Positions 1-11,199 of a stretch of DNA of 64,000 bases are shown here, piece after piece. How positions within the stretch are numbered: position 1 is the first letter of the stretch; every line of letters starts with the position of its first letter. Under the pieces are notes generated by a model, which worked only from the letters and a program-made list of their open reading frames with translations, was not told the origin of the DNA and did no database searches. Location of the stretch: NCBI GenBank assembly GCA_963931865.1, contig OZ007507.1:7933847-7997846 (forward strand). Reading direction: 5' to 3'. Source of the DNA: Axinella damicornis. Lineage: Eukaryota > Porifera > Demospongiae > Axinellida > Axinellidae. Both the position numbers and the translations under genes were made by a program.

Positions 1-974
1 GTAATTGCTGTGGTTATGCTATAAGCAGGGTATTTCATGGCCTAGTCTCCATCCCCACATAACTGCAAAGGGTAGGTCATGTCGGAGCCGAACCCTCTGA
101 GATCTCCACAAGCCAAAAGGGGGACAATCACTCTGTTGATCCCATTCAGACTGTTCAAGTCCTTAATTCAATATGCAACATATGGATGAAATTAAGAGCC
201 GAATGCAGATAGCCTTTGCGGATGTATTACATTCTGAAAGCATGTTCCTGCCCAACTTAGGTGAGTTCCAGGATTGCTATACTGAGAGAGGGGAGTGGCC
301 TGGTATTGGTTGAAGCCAACATGCAGCTACATGTACATGCGTGGTAGTATTCCGTTTACGACTCACCAATGAGATCCAGGAAGGGATGGCCATGCAGTGT
401 AGTGATATAACCAGGCAGAGGTTTGTGGTTCTGGCCCACAACTAATGCCTCTGGAGAAGAAGGATCCAGATGAGATAGTCACTAGGCATACACATACATG
501 TACAGTACAATGTAATATGCAGTTTGACAATAGAAGTGGTCAATTGGAGTCAGCTATTTCTCAGGCCAATAGGTATACAGCTAGCCCATACTTTCCAGGC
601 CCCAGGCTGGGGTGAGCCTGGGAATGAGGCTGTGGGAGGCTGGGAATAAGGCAGTATAGCAGGCAATTTCACAGGGTGTAGTAATTCACAAATGTTGTGA
701 TGGCACCAGTTCAGAGATCGCAAGTTGCAAGTTATGCCTCTCAGTACGGCAGCTGTTGTTTTAGCATCAAAGAAAACATGATTAGAATACACATGGTGAA
801 GTGGTTATCGTTGGAAGTTACAAAACGATTACTTGATATCCTGGTAGGATAGTTCTTCAACAGTCCATAGATCCATGGTAGCCTCCGGCTTTTGTGAAAC
901 TAAATTGCAAGCTTTCAGTCTTAAGTGGGTGTGTCTTCACCGTGACATAAAATCTGAAGCTCTTTTAGGTGCTT
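1..974. other. No gene seen
   Basis: Nothing here reads as a gene in any frame. A degenerate end of the CCTCGTTCCC inverted-repeat family lies at about 590-632 (sequence close to CCTGGGAATGAGGCT). The rest is unassigned intergenic or intronic DNA. Confidence 0.6.
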
Positions 975-1366
975 TCGCCATGCATATTTCATACCTGCAA
1001 AAATGTCCCCAATGACATCCAGACTTGCGCTAACCTCGCTCCCAGTCGGTAGGAGAAACCTTTCTCCTACAGCCTGGGAATGAGGTTACACTTGCATGTT
1101 AGTCTATCCGCTAGACTAAATTTCTCTCGCTCAGAAGTTGGGGGCAGGGCATAGGGCTTCTCTCACTCTTCCCTAAGCCCCACCCCCAACTTCTGGAGTG
1201 AGAGGAATTTGGTCAAGCTCAGTAGACTAACTTGCATGTATATTGCTCTACCTTCGCCATAATTTCATACCTGCAAAAATGTCCCCATGTACATTCCAGA
1301 CTCGCATTAACCTCGTTCCCAGTCGGTAGGAGAAACATTTATCCTATGGCCTGGGAATGAGATTAG
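975..1366. repeat. Duplicated ~110-bp segment flanking a hairpin
   Basis: Two near-identical direct copies (about 975-1089 and 1253-1366) share the start TTCGCCAT and then CATACCTGCAAAAATGTCCC. Each ends in a small inverted-repeat unit of the CCTCGTTCCC family (1031-1089 and 1309-1366). Between them, about 1100-1230 is itself an imperfect hairpin whose arms both carry AGAAGTTGGGGG or its complement. The arrangement looks like a segmental copy of a small non-autonomous element. Confidence 0.7.
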
Positions 1367-1787
1367 ATTTGCATGACATTGTATATAGCACCAAACGTTC
1401 CATACCAATCTGGAGTTTCTGCTGTGGCGAGGTTATAGCAGGTGGCCCTCTCAAAGAAGATGTGAAGAGCAGCTGCACATCCTTGCCACCGGAGATCTTG
1501 GCCACAAAGTTCCCGCCCTCCCTCATTACATGAGTCAATGCCTGTAAAGTATTGAGAGCAAAGAGGGCATATAATCAGGGGTACAATGGGAATCGGCAGT
1601 CTCGTTTCATGCCAGGAACAAAAGGACACAGAAGGGAACATTCAACCTGCTGTGACTCTTACGTACCGTCTAGAATCTTAGTTGCATGTGGGCAATCTGC
1701 ATACTTAACATGACATTCAGGACAGTGCAAGTTATTCGTTAAGATACCAGGCAATTTCACCCGCATGCATTCTGCAGGTACGTCTGC

Positions 1788-2045
1788 AGCCTCGTTCCCA
1801 GGCGCTCGGAAGGGGGGCTGGGAATGAGGCTATAGTACATTCTATTCACTAGCATGTTTTAGTTTTACTTCCCAAAGCTCACCACATCCTGATTGGGTAT
1901 ATTAATTTTGTTCCCTATAAGGTCTCATTGATCTCCATAGTTACATACATGTCCTCTCTAGCCTTGTCCCAGGCCCCACCCAGCTTTTCGTCACTTGCAG
2001 TACTGAGAGGGATGAAAGGCTGGGAGGGGTCTGGGAATGAGGCTA
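1788..2045. repeat. Two mini inverted-repeat units, CCTCGTTCCC family
   Basis: Two short units with facing ends lie at 1788-1832 (AGCCTCGTTCCCAGGCG facing CTGGGAATGAGGCTA) and 1959-2045 (TAGCCTTGTCCCAGGCC facing GTCTGGGAATGAGGCTA). They are internally deleted members of a family dispersed through the whole window. Confidence 0.7.
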
Positions 2046-2111
2046 TGTCCAACAAAATAATGAGGCCAACAAACTAATGGCATGTCATTCTTAGACCACT
2101 ATGATTCGCTG

Positions 2112-2297
2112 TAGCCATCCTCAAGAACAGCAATACTGTCGGTCATGTACCACGGGACATTTCCTGGTATTTCCTGCAGAAGAGTGGCAGTGAGATGACT
2201 TGTACTGTCGACGTCAACGGTGACTACTCGATCTGAGAGACGATCTGCAAAGTCGTGCATGTGTAGGTTAGATACTCACAAGGGGGGCGTTATAATG
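2112..2297. repeat. Partial copy of the 516-bp TA-flanked element
   Basis: Shares long stretches with the interior of the element at 42,486-43,001, including CATCCTCAAGAACAGCAATA, GAGACGATCTGCAAAGT and GGGGGGCGTTATAA. The terminal inverted repeats are missing, so this is a truncated copy. Confidence 0.75.
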
Positions 2298-2818
2298 AGT
2301 GTTGATGACAGGTTTGTATTTTGATTTAATTGGTTGGAATTAGTTGAACTTGAGCCCATCATGTGCACATGAGCATGGTAACACCGTACTAAATAGTTTT
2401 GCAACCAGTCCTGTACGCATCTTCTTTTTTTCAGCCACCCACACTGGCCATAACTTTGCTTGCTGCTTTACATTCGGTAGGTTTCTGTTTCTGTTGGTGG
2501 CAGTCAACTGTGTAAAGGATGAAATTCATAAGAAAATGCTCAAATTAAGCTGTCCACAAGGGGGTTACCCATTTTAACCTGTGGTACTACACTTGTGCAG
2601 TAATCATCCTGAGGTATGCGTACTTGTGCATGTAGACTCATGTGCATGCCAGTGACTGGTGTATGCATATGTACGTGGATGCATCATGTCATCTTGTATT
2701 GTCCATGTGAGTGGATCGAGTTCTTGTGTAACTGTTCTCTGTGGACATCAATTAGCATCCACTACCGGAGTACTCTAAACCCATAACTCTATCATCTCCC
2801 ACCCACTCAGCCCCCCTC

Positions 2819-2850
2819 TAGCCTCGCTCCCAGGCTGGGAACAAGGCTAG
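2819..2850. repeat. Minimal 32-bp inverted-repeat unit
   Basis: TAGCCTCGCTCCCAGG sits almost directly against CTGGGAACAAGGCTAG with no interior. It is the shortest member of the CCTCGTTCCC family here and amounts to the two ends joined. Confidence 0.7.
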
Positions 2851-3749
2851 CCCCCCTCCCACTGTAGACGCAATGCTTTGGCACCGACAAGATCTCCAAA
2901 GGGGCTGGGTGCATGGCAGAGTGGGATCACGTATGCACGCTGTCATTCTATGAACATTTTTCCCCATGGGAGAAGGCTGCTCTGTGCACTTTCAAAGTGG
3001 TCTTACACTGACTGTGAGTAAATTACTTACAGACAACTACGTGCCTGTAATCAAAAACAATGCATCACCAAGAATATCGGGTTCAATTCACTCTATACCT
3101 GATAGTTGAGTCCAGCAGAGAAGTCTGCATTTGCTGATATTGTCAGTAGAATCAGTACTACAGCAAAATTCTTTCAGTGTGCTACCTTTGTCAAGGTATT
3201 CCAGGTCTACGACTGTTCTACATGTCCAAGATCACAAACTTTGGTAGTCTCACGGGGCCAGACCTATACTGGTGGGAAGTTGTGAAGTCACATTCAATCC
3301 TTCATTGTTTCTGTCTGTGTGAAGAAAGTAGTGGGAGCGAAGTTGTAGTCCTAGCTGTACTTTGACCCCTGGTCCGTTCCGTAGAATAAGGTGGTGTTTC
3401 CGGTCGGGAACGTTCCGTTCCGTTCCGGGAAATACGGAGGGCCCGCATGTGCACAGAACTAGAACTTTGAACTTTAGTTGATAAGCAGACCGTGAGAAAT
3501 GATGTCATCACAGAACGTTGAACTTTAGTTGATCAGCAGACCGTGAGAAACGAGGACATCACCGTGAGAGTAGGGCTGAAATCGTGAGTCTCACGGTGGG
3601 ATCGTGAGAGTTGAGAGGTCTGCAGCTTGGTACTATATGGTGAGCATGGGACCCAGGTTTCGGAGTCAGCGTTGAAGCAGGCGAGGAAGACCCGCCAACT
3701 CAACCTGTCCAGCAGGTCCTGGAGGTAAGACAATATTATTGCTGTTCAC
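2851..3749. other. No gene seen; 51-bp tandem pair
   Basis: No coding sequence could be supported. At 3467-3567 a 51-bp unit beginning TTGAACTTTAGTTGAT occurs twice in tandem. Around 3400-3430 there is a short GTTCCG-rich run. Confidence 0.55.
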
Positions 3750-3978
3750 AAGGTAACGGAGGGGGTTTCCGGCATGGTTTCCGGACAGCAAGGGATTTCC
3801 GGACACAGCCCCAGCTTTCGCTCCCTAGGAGCAGTTTTTTAACTGCTCAGCGTTGGAAAGTTCGAAGGTAGGGTATGCATGCACACTTGGAAGAAGAATT
3901 GCTAACGGAGGGAATGTGAGGAGCATGAATACTGTGTCTGGAATTGAAAGACTGTCCGGAAATCCCCTCTGTTACCTT
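3750..3978. mobile_element. ~230-bp inverted-repeat element
   Basis: The left end AAGGTAACGGAGGGGG is matched by the reverse complement of the right end, AAGGTAACAGAGGGGA. Both are followed inward by TTTCCGGACAG-like sequence. No clear target-site duplication was found. This is a miniature inverted-repeat element of unknown family. Confidence 0.6.
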
Positions 3979-4294
3979 AGTCTTATATCTATGGTCTGTG
4001 TGGTAAGGGTTGAGGGGCCATCCAGAGACGAAGTTGCAACTGTGACCCCGACTCTTCACGTGGAGGGTCTGAGCAAGGATGGAATGTTGACCTGCATGAA
4101 TCAGAAACGTTGAATGATGACATCGTGGAATGGTTTTTCTCCAGGCTTTTAGTGGCGCCAACAACTAGACACTGCAAATCACTGTGCTGTGCCATGTTAC
4201 CCACAACAAAAATGGAGAGGAGCAACGAACAGGTCGACCGTGATCGTTCATGTGGTATCTATTGATTGCTAATGGCACATTTTCATAACTCTAA

Positions 4295-5040
4295 ATAGAG
4301 CCCACCAAAACATTTCTTAGGGGGCTGGTGATCTGGTTTTTTGGGGTGCATGTAGGTCTTAGTAAAGTCTCCTAGTTTGAAGCCTAAAAGATGTTTAGTT
4401 TGGCAGTTACAAAAATTGCACTTTTCCTACACGTTACATATGGTTGGGCTAACCCCCCAACCATACATAACAAGTAGCTTCGCTCGCTTCGCTCGCTCAG
4501 CTACTTCCCCCTCGTTCGCCTACCGTGAGTAATCCGGCGCCGGACAGCTCTCTGTGCAGAGCTGCAGCTCCCCGATTGCGTCCGCTTCAGCTGCTGCTCC
4601 CCGTTTGCGTCCGCTTCCAGCTGCTGCTCCCCGATTGCGCCCGCTTCAGCTGCTGCTGCATGCTTGCCGCTTGCGTCCGCTTCGGCTGCTGCTCCCCGAT
4701 TGCGTCCGCTTCGACTGCTGCTCCCTGATTGCATGCAGCCCCAGCTGGATTCCAGCCCAATGTTCTCGAACATCCTTCGCGGAGTTCGAGGTTCAGTAAA
4801 TAAATTAAAGTACGAAGGTCGCGCGTCACTATAGTCTAGTCCCGCCCCACGAACATCCCACTTCCGTCACTCACAGACACACACACAGACACACAGACAC
4901 ACGTTAAAATCTTAATGTATTGATGAGAAAAGTGCCAACTTCCAAGCTAAAACAAGCTTTAGGCTTCAAACTTATCTACATGCACAAAAAAACCAGATTG
5001 CCAGGCTGAGCTCCCTCAGAAATCTTTTGGTGGGCTCTAT
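4295..5040. mobile_element. 746-bp element, Harbinger-type TAA duplication, internal minisatellite
   Basis: Both ends read ATAGAGCCCACCAAAA inward, followed by related sequence (ATTTCT, then a GGTTTTTT run and TGCATGTAG). The element is flanked by TAA on both sides (4292-4294 and 5041-5043), the 3-bp duplication typical of PIF/Harbinger elements. The interior is a GC-rich minisatellite. Truncated relatives occur at 29,475-29,610 and from 63,791 to the window end, so the family is multicopy. No transposase is present, so it is non-autonomous. Confidence 0.7.
4553..4740. repeat. 28-30 bp minisatellite, CAGCTGCTGCTCCCCGATTG
   Basis: About six imperfect units each contain GCTGCTGCTCCCCG followed by ATTGCGTCCGCTT. 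The long open frames here on both strands (Leu/Arg/Ala-rich and Gln/Ala-rich) are products of the repeat and are not genes. The same array appears at 63,860-64,000. Confidence 0.8.
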
Positions 5041-5258
5041 TAATTTTAGGCTTATGCAACTGTGCCATTACCCACGCATAATTTCATTCCCTCAGGACAA
5101 CTCGAATAGGCATGTGCCCAGACCCTTCCTCCTCCCTGTGCGAAGGGTCTTGTTTCCAACTAAGGGAGGGATGGACTTGCAATTCATGTGGGTCAATGTG
5201 GGTTCAGTCTGATTGACTGCACTAACAGAGGGCAGTCATTCTCATGGAATCTTCTGTT

Positions 5259-5437
5259 CACAGCTGCGACCGCGGGTCAAACCTTTGACCGGGGTTTTTT
5301 TGTGTGGTCTGACTGTTGATTTTGACATTGAGTAGGCAAATGACTGAACTGCAATGCAGTCAACTGTCAATGTCCCCGAAATCAATTCAAACCACACAAA
5401 GACATGGCCAAAGTTTTGACCTGCTGTTGCAGCTGTG
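5259..5437. mobile_element. 179-bp MITE, ends CACAGCTGC
   Basis: The left end CACAGCTGCGACCGCGGGTC is matched by the reverse complement of the right end, CACAGCTGCAACAGCAGGTC. The left half has a second partial copy at 40,724-40,810. No target-site duplication was clear. Confidence 0.7.
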
Positions 5438-5716
5438 TATAAGGATTCTATTGGAGTGACCCCCCTCCATTACCCCCAAATTTAGCCTCGTACCCAGGTC
5501 CTGCCGCACCTGGAAAAGATAGGGCCTGGTATCCACTGTTAGTGCATGCTCGTAATTATCTCAGCCAAGACAAAGGGAAAGTCATGTTTATACGGCATAT
5601 GACGCAGGGCATATCCATATCCACTTGCCTGATGATGTGACTCTCCACCAGAACGAGGTCGGACCGGGATGTCACCCGAACTGCTCAACAACTAGTGGCT
5701 TGCTAGTTAACTTATC

Positions 5717-6116
5717 GTTACGGGATACTCGTGCGCGCGCCGTGCGAAATGTATTGGGAAATGCATACCCAAAAATCTCTGGTATGAACAGCGTGAGCAA
5801 CTTAATTCTAGAAGTGAAGGTGCGCGGTCACAAGGTGCAAGGCATGACGGAAGCTTTTACCGATACGCTGTATAGCCGTGCAAAAACGAGCAGTTCAGTT
5901 AGCCAAAAAGCCGTATTAATACCGCTTTTCTCGAGCGAGACAGCAGATAAATTTGCCAGGAATTATACTATCGAAAAGCTTCCATCATGCCCTGCACCTT
6001 GTGACAGCGCACCTCCACCGCCAGAATCAAGTTGCTCACTCTCTTCGTACTCGAGCTTTTTGGTTAGCGAGCTTAAGTATACATTTCACACGGCGCGCGC
6101 ACGAGTATCCCGTAAC
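5717..6116. mobile_element. 400-bp foldback element
   Basis: Outer arms read GTTACGGGATACTCGTGCGC inward from both ends (5717 and 6116). The similarity continues through most of the interior: GTGAGCAACTT and GTCACAAGGTGCA occur in both arms. The element can fold on itself for nearly its whole length. The 167-codon open frame that starts at 5625 and crosses it is a by-product of this palindrome. Confidence 0.8.
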
Positions 6117-7695
6117 CTTAAATGGTAATGCTCTGAGCACACAGACGTTTCGAACTCGGTCCGTGAGCCGAATAAACACGTCTTTCCATTTTGCAAATGG
6201 CCGAAATGGATGCTACCTGTTCTGGCTCAAAATACGTACGTGCAGGAGAACTCGGTGAAGGTCGTAGTAGATCCCTCGGTCATTGAACTCTATCGTTGCT
6301 CAGGAAGACTGCACTGACCAAATAGCGACAGTGGATGATATTTGATGTCGTGGTAGTACACGGTAATTTTCCTGGGAGATTAGACACATGCACAAACAGT
6401 GGGTACCAGGCCCTTTCTGTTGCAAAGATTTGCGCCACATGGATCTGTTGCCGGAGGTAATGAGCAAAGGCACCGACATTGTCACATAGGTGGCGTAGAC
6501 AGAGGGGCCAAGGTTGCTGTGCTCTAGTTCTCTGCGTAGGCGGTCCATGACTAGTACGTAAGAACAGGAATGGCGATAGAGCAGATCCTGAAGTACGCGA
6601 CACTCGAGAGTAAATGCAGCCAACAGCAGCTACCAAATCTCTCACTCTGCTCGTGGGATTGTTGTACCAGTCTCTTATTATCCTCCAGGCTTTGCCATCA
6701 TATCACTGCCGGCTTGAGACAAGCACTTGATAAAGGTGGGGTACTGCACTGAATCAACTGTTAGTTGCTTGACTTTGCAATTTGAGACTTGAGTTGCAAA
6801 ATGAACTGCGCTTGTACAATACTACTAACCGGAAATTTCATCTACAGAACTTGTGCAGGCTTGGTTGGTAGATTGCATGTGCAGCTTGCATACATACGCA
6901 TGAGCAAATTTGTCTGTGTGAGGCTTGCTCATGCTCACCCCAATTGGTTGGTAGAGCACATGCGCAGCCTGAGTGCACACGTGGTTTGCAAATTTCACTT
7001 GGCTAATGTCCACTTTCATTCTCTTGACATCCTTTTGCATCTCTTCCTCCATCAGTAGAAGTTTCTTCTCTTTCTCTTCTTTCACTTTAATCCAATCAAT
7101 GGCATGGACATACTCCGGGCTTGACTCGGCCATTGTATAATCACACGTCAGCGAATTCTGATAAATCGGTAACATCTGTGAGATCAAATGCATTCCTTCG
7201 CTCGGCAGAGTTAAATGCGACGTTCCCCCTATCACTAGTGGGGTCCCAGTTACAAGTTCCAGTGAACAGGTTACCCTATCTTTGCGTGCTCAGAGCTTCC
7301 TCGCTTCTCAACAGTCTCGGCCGCTGTGCCTTGGGAGTCTTCTCACGGCTAACTTGTTCCAAATCTACGATAAAATAATACGTGTGGACCACAATACACA
7401 TGGCTGCACGTGTCACACAAATTGCAAAGTATTCAACATGGCTTGTACATTGCAAAAATTGAAAAGTCAATGTGGCATGCACATGAGACGCAAAATAAGA
7501 GCTGCAGTGATTTCTTCTGTGGGACTCGCTCACACTCGCCCCAATAACAGTAGGGGCTGTCCGGTATACTGGCTGTCCGGTATACTGGCTGGGGTAAAGG
7601 ATATTCGCAGGGTGTTTGTCAAATATTATTTCCTAATACAGCAGGGAGATGGGGGGAGAGCCTCAATCTTCAGCTTCTCTGTGTAAGCGGCAGGT
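6117..7695. other. Unassigned; coding remnants not recognised
   Basis: On the minus strand, 6280-6645 has two overlapping open frames (121 and 107 codons) that could be one decayed coding stretch with a frameshift, but I recognise no family. At 6825-7235 a 136-codon minus-strand frame has a short charged heptad-like stretch (Lys/Glu/Met-rich, residues about 55-75) and nothing else. At 7558-7592 a 16-bp unit, CTGTCCGGTATACTGG, is repeated. Confidence 0.35.
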
Positions 7696-7868
7696 CTGAA
7701 TCTGAATTCTGAATCTGAATTTATTTTTGCTATAATATAGCGTGGGTACACAAAAGGTAACTAGACCTATAGGGCGTGCTCCCCACTGTACACACAGAAA
7801 ATGACAACAACAAAAAGAAAAAGAAGAGGAAATAGGGGTACAAAACAAGACAAATACACAAACGGTAA

Positions 7869-9907
7869 TCAATTAGGATAAAGGTGAGAGGCAAGGCAGT
7901 CCCTGAAAGTCTCAGGGCAAACTACACACAACAAATAACCAGGTAACTGATTCCAAATAAACGGTGCGTTTACAAAAAAAGAGTAGCGAAAAGTATTTAC
8001 ACGAGAAGGTAAAAGACAAATATGCAGTGGATGATAAGACCTGCTACTCAGGTTATTACAGAAACGATAGTATTTTTGGAAGTTAATACAATCAAGACTA
8101 TGTACAATTTTATAAGTTTAAAAGGAAAAGACGTCTTGCACGAAGAGATGGGAGATTTAGCTCTGTCAGACACTGTTCGTATGACTTGGACCACTTCAGG
8201 GAGTTCTGGCTCCACACACTTCCAGCCATCCATCGGGCAGCACGGCGTTGCACACTCTCCAAGATTTCAATGTTCTTCTGGTAATGCGGCGACCAGGCTT
8301 GGACACAGTACTCCAAGTGGGGACGAACAATGGATCTGTAAGCTCTCACTTTGGCTTGAGTGTGGCTGCCCTTCATTACACGTTTCAGTAGGCCATGCAA
8401 GCATCATATTTGCTTTAGCAGCTGCCTGCTGGCATTGGGCGGTCCGTGAAAGTTTTCCATTGTAAGTCACACCTAAATAGGTATATGAATCTACCCACTC
8501 GAGGCCATGGGTGCCAAGTGTGTAAGGGAAAATGATTGGGTTCCTTTTGTTGGTAATCTGCATAACTTTGCATTTGTCCGTATTTAGCTTTAATTGCCAC
8601 TTGTTTGTCCAGCTGGAAATAGTATTGAGGTCATGTTGGAGGACACTGCAATCAGATAAGTCAGACACTTCACGGTATATGGCACAGTCGTCAGCAAACA
8701 GACTGATCTTGGAGTCCAGGTTGGCGCTAATGTCATGGATATAAATGATAAATAAAAGTGGTCCTAAGACGGATCCTTGAGGGACTCCAGATCTTGTTCT
8801 CTTCCATGATGATTTGTAGCCATTTATTACCACTCTCTGTGTCCTGCCAACCAGGAATCCTCGAATCCACAACAGGAGGTCCCCCCTCACTCCAACTTCC
8901 TCAAGCTTCAACAACAGGCGCTCATGAGGGACACTGTCGAATGCCTTTGCAAAGTCTATAAAGACAATGTGTGTTCTAAGCGCACGATTGAGAGTTTGTG
9001 CCCACTCGTGAGTTGTCTCGAGCAGCTGGGTCAGGCAGGAATGTTTCGCTCTAAAGCCATGCTGTGCTGGTGATAGTATGTTGTCAGCAAGAAGGAATGC
9101 ATTCAGCTGATTGGCAATTAGGCGTTCCATAACCTTGACAACCAGCAATGTCAGACTGATTGGCCTGTAGTTCTGGGGAAGCCGTCGTTCTCCTCTTTTG
9201 TGGATTGGAGTGACATGAGCCGTAATCCAGTCAGTTGGAATCTCGCCTGTTCGGAGAGATCGTGTAAATAACTGGGCCAAGGATTCATCAATGACTGGGG
9301 CTGCCTCTTTTAAAAGGCGTCCCGGGATGGCGTCGGGGCCACTGGATTTACGGGAATCAATCTTGCAGGGCCCTGCATACACATCATCAGCAGTGAATGA
9401 AACGGTAGTGATGGAGTCTGTATTGAGCATCAACTGTGAGGCAATCTGAGGAAGCATGCTCATGTTCTCATCGGTGTGGACTGAACAGAAATAGTTATTG
9501 AACGCTTCTGCTTTATGCTTATCGGTGTCAAAAACTCTGTTCTGGTAGGCAATCTGCGGGATGATATTGGAAGAGCCTTTCATGTTCTTGACCCACCTCC
9601 AAAAGGACTTGACATTTGCGGTCATCTCTCCCACAAAGGTCATGTGGTCCCTCCTAGTCCTATCGCGCAGACGATTACTGACCTGGCGGTACAAACTCCA
9701 ATGTTCCTGCAATCCAGTTTTCCTAGCTTTCCTGTAGTATCTCCTTTTCTTTTTAATGAGCTTCCTTGCATCACTGGACAGCCAGTTCTTCCTCTTGCCT
9801 GGTTTCCCGACCACTTTCGGAATGGTCTCATCTGCTGCCTTGAGGAGTGTCTCCTTCCATTTCAACCATGCCTGGTTCATGATGGTATTCTGCCAAATAA
9901 AATCCCA
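7869..9907 (-). pseudogene. LINE ORF: reverse transcriptase and C-terminal part
   Basis: Reverse transcriptase motifs are all visible: KSSGPDAIPG, THIVFIDFAKAFDSVPH, RSGVPQGSVLGPLLF, and the active site FADDCAIY. It then reads YLGVTYNGK. Near 8400 a 1-nt frameshift moves the reading into GLLKRVMKGSHTQAK and RPHLEYCVQAW, and near 8120 a second moves it again. The C-terminal WNQLPGYL and FRDCLASHLYPN follow, ending at a TGA at 7869-7871. The catalytic residues are intact, so damage is limited to reading-frame breaks. Confidence 0.9.
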
Positions 9908-11137
9908 TTATACAACATTTAATTTCTGACGGAAAGCTTCAAAATCTGCCTTCTTAAAGTTATAGACGGTACGTCTTGGCTGTACTTGGAGCAATGGGGG
10001 GGTCGTAATGTCCAACTGTATGGCATGATGGTCAGCTCCCGGCAGATTATCAATGACAGTTACATCTTGAGTCTGTCTTGGAGAGTTTGTGAGTACCAGG
10101 TCAAGAATACGTCCGTCCCTTGTGGGATCAGACACGAGTTGGGTTAAATGGAAGTCTTGAACCAAGTTACACAGTTCATGGGCTGTCCTACTGCTAGAAA
10201 TTGGGAAGGTGGTTTCCCAGTTGATGCTCGGCACATTGAAGTCACCGCACACAATGTATGGCTGGGTCATAGGGATAGCAGTTAGGGATCGGCGGAGGTG
10301 TTGAAGGTCATCTGATGAACTTCCAGGTGGGCGGTAGTATATGCCAATAAGTAGTTTACCAACTGCAAGGGTCAACTCAGCCCACAAGAGCTCACAGTTT
10401 CCTTCCTCCACATCCAGTCTACGGGTTGCCTGAATTGGAGTACGAACTGCCATCAGCACACCTCCTCCATGCCTGTCGCGATCTTTCCTGAACACTTGGT
10501 AGCTTCGCGGGAATAGTTCACTGTCGGTGATATCTGGTCCTAAGAAGGTTTCAGTAATGGCCAGGATGTCAGGGTTACAAGTGTCTATCATTGCTGCCAA
10601 GTCAATTGTTTTGTTGACAATACTTCTGGCGTTCAGGCATATACAAGTCATGCCTGACTTGCAACCATGAAACCGTCTAGGGGTTGAACCAGGACTGGGG
10701 GCCGATGAGGAACAGTTGGCGTGGCTGAATCTGCTCAACTCAAAATATGGCAGTTCGGAAACCAGGCAGCTGGCGCAGAACCAGGTATCATCATTGCCAC
10801 AATTGACCATCCGGTTGTACTCATCCATGCTGACCCCGCCACCACACCAGATATGTGTCCACTGCTCACATTTATCACAGCATATGGCTGCGTCATCGTC
10901 ACTCACACATTGGCCACATATTGCGCAGGGGAAGTCACAGACAGCTTCAGCAGTTGGACCAGGGTTGGAGTGGATATCACCAGCTGAAAGCAGTAGGGCA
11001 ATTAGCAGCTGCTTCGTCTTTTGCGGTCCATTCCAATTGGTTCCCACCTGCTTCCGACCTCTTCGCCAGAACTCAGCCTTCCGTATGGCACTCCTCACCA
11101 GGCTCCTCCCCACAGTGGGAGAATTGAAGGGTAACAA
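9908..11137 (-). pseudogene. LINE ORF: PHD finger and AP endonuclease part
   Basis: This 409-codon stretch forms the front of the LINE protein. Residues 53-61 read GDIHSNPGP, a 2A-like motif. Residues about 67-125 are a PHD zinc finger with paired cysteines (CAIC, CCDKCEQW, CASC). From about residue 165 the AP endonuclease follows, with LNARSIVNK, ITETFL (catalytic Glu), DRHGGGVLMAV, YRPPG, CGDFNVPSINW and GADHHAI. In LINEs this domain nicks target DNA to prime reverse transcription. The stop TAA at 9908-9910 is in frame with the reverse transcriptase that follows (WDFIWQ continues after it), so it is a nonsense mutation splitting one ORF rather than the true end. Confidence 0.88.
10955..10981 (-). 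other. 2A-like motif GDIHSNPGP
   Basis: Residues 53-61 of the LINE protein match the 2A ribosome-skipping consensus D-x-E-x-NPGP except that His replaces Glu. A hydrophobic run (LLIALLLSAG) comes immediately before. 2A-like motifs near the N-terminus of CR1-type LINE proteins are known. The Glu to His change would be expected to weaken or abolish skipping, so function is uncertain. Confidence 0.65.
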
Positions 11138-11199
11138 GTATGTAGGGATATGGTTGTACAGTGTTTGAGCACTAGTGGTTACAGGAGGATAGTTATGTA

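Larger units (their letters stand above)
7696..11170 (-). mobile_element. CR1/L2-type LINE, nearly full length
   Basis: A single non-LTR retrotransposon reads right to left. In order it has an N-terminal 2A-like motif, PHD finger, AP-type endonuclease, reverse transcriptase, C-terminal domain and a 3' end of short ATTCAG-type repeats (7696-7724), as in CR1/L2 elements, which end in short tandem repeats rather than poly(A). The protein is interrupted by one in-frame stop and at least two 1-nt frameshifts, so this copy is dead. The 5' boundary is approximate. It sits just upstream of a TA-flanked MITE. Confidence 0.9.

Noticed and set aside
4501..4829. Several 67-90 codon frames rich in Leu/Arg/Ala or Gln/Ala/Ser
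   Set aside because: They are translations of a 28-30 bp minisatellite on both strands and in several frames.
5625..6128. 167-codon open frame on the + strand
   Set aside because: It lies across a 400-bp palindromic element, so codon order mirrors the inverted arms; no domain is recognisable.
7358..7690. Plus-strand 134-codon frame 7282-7686
   Set aside because: No motif, ends in LINE 3' sequence, overlaps other open frames of similar quality.
9515..9922. Plus-strand frames inside the LINE (also 10,716-11,168)
   Set aside because: Shadows of the minus-strand endonuclease and reverse transcriptase.
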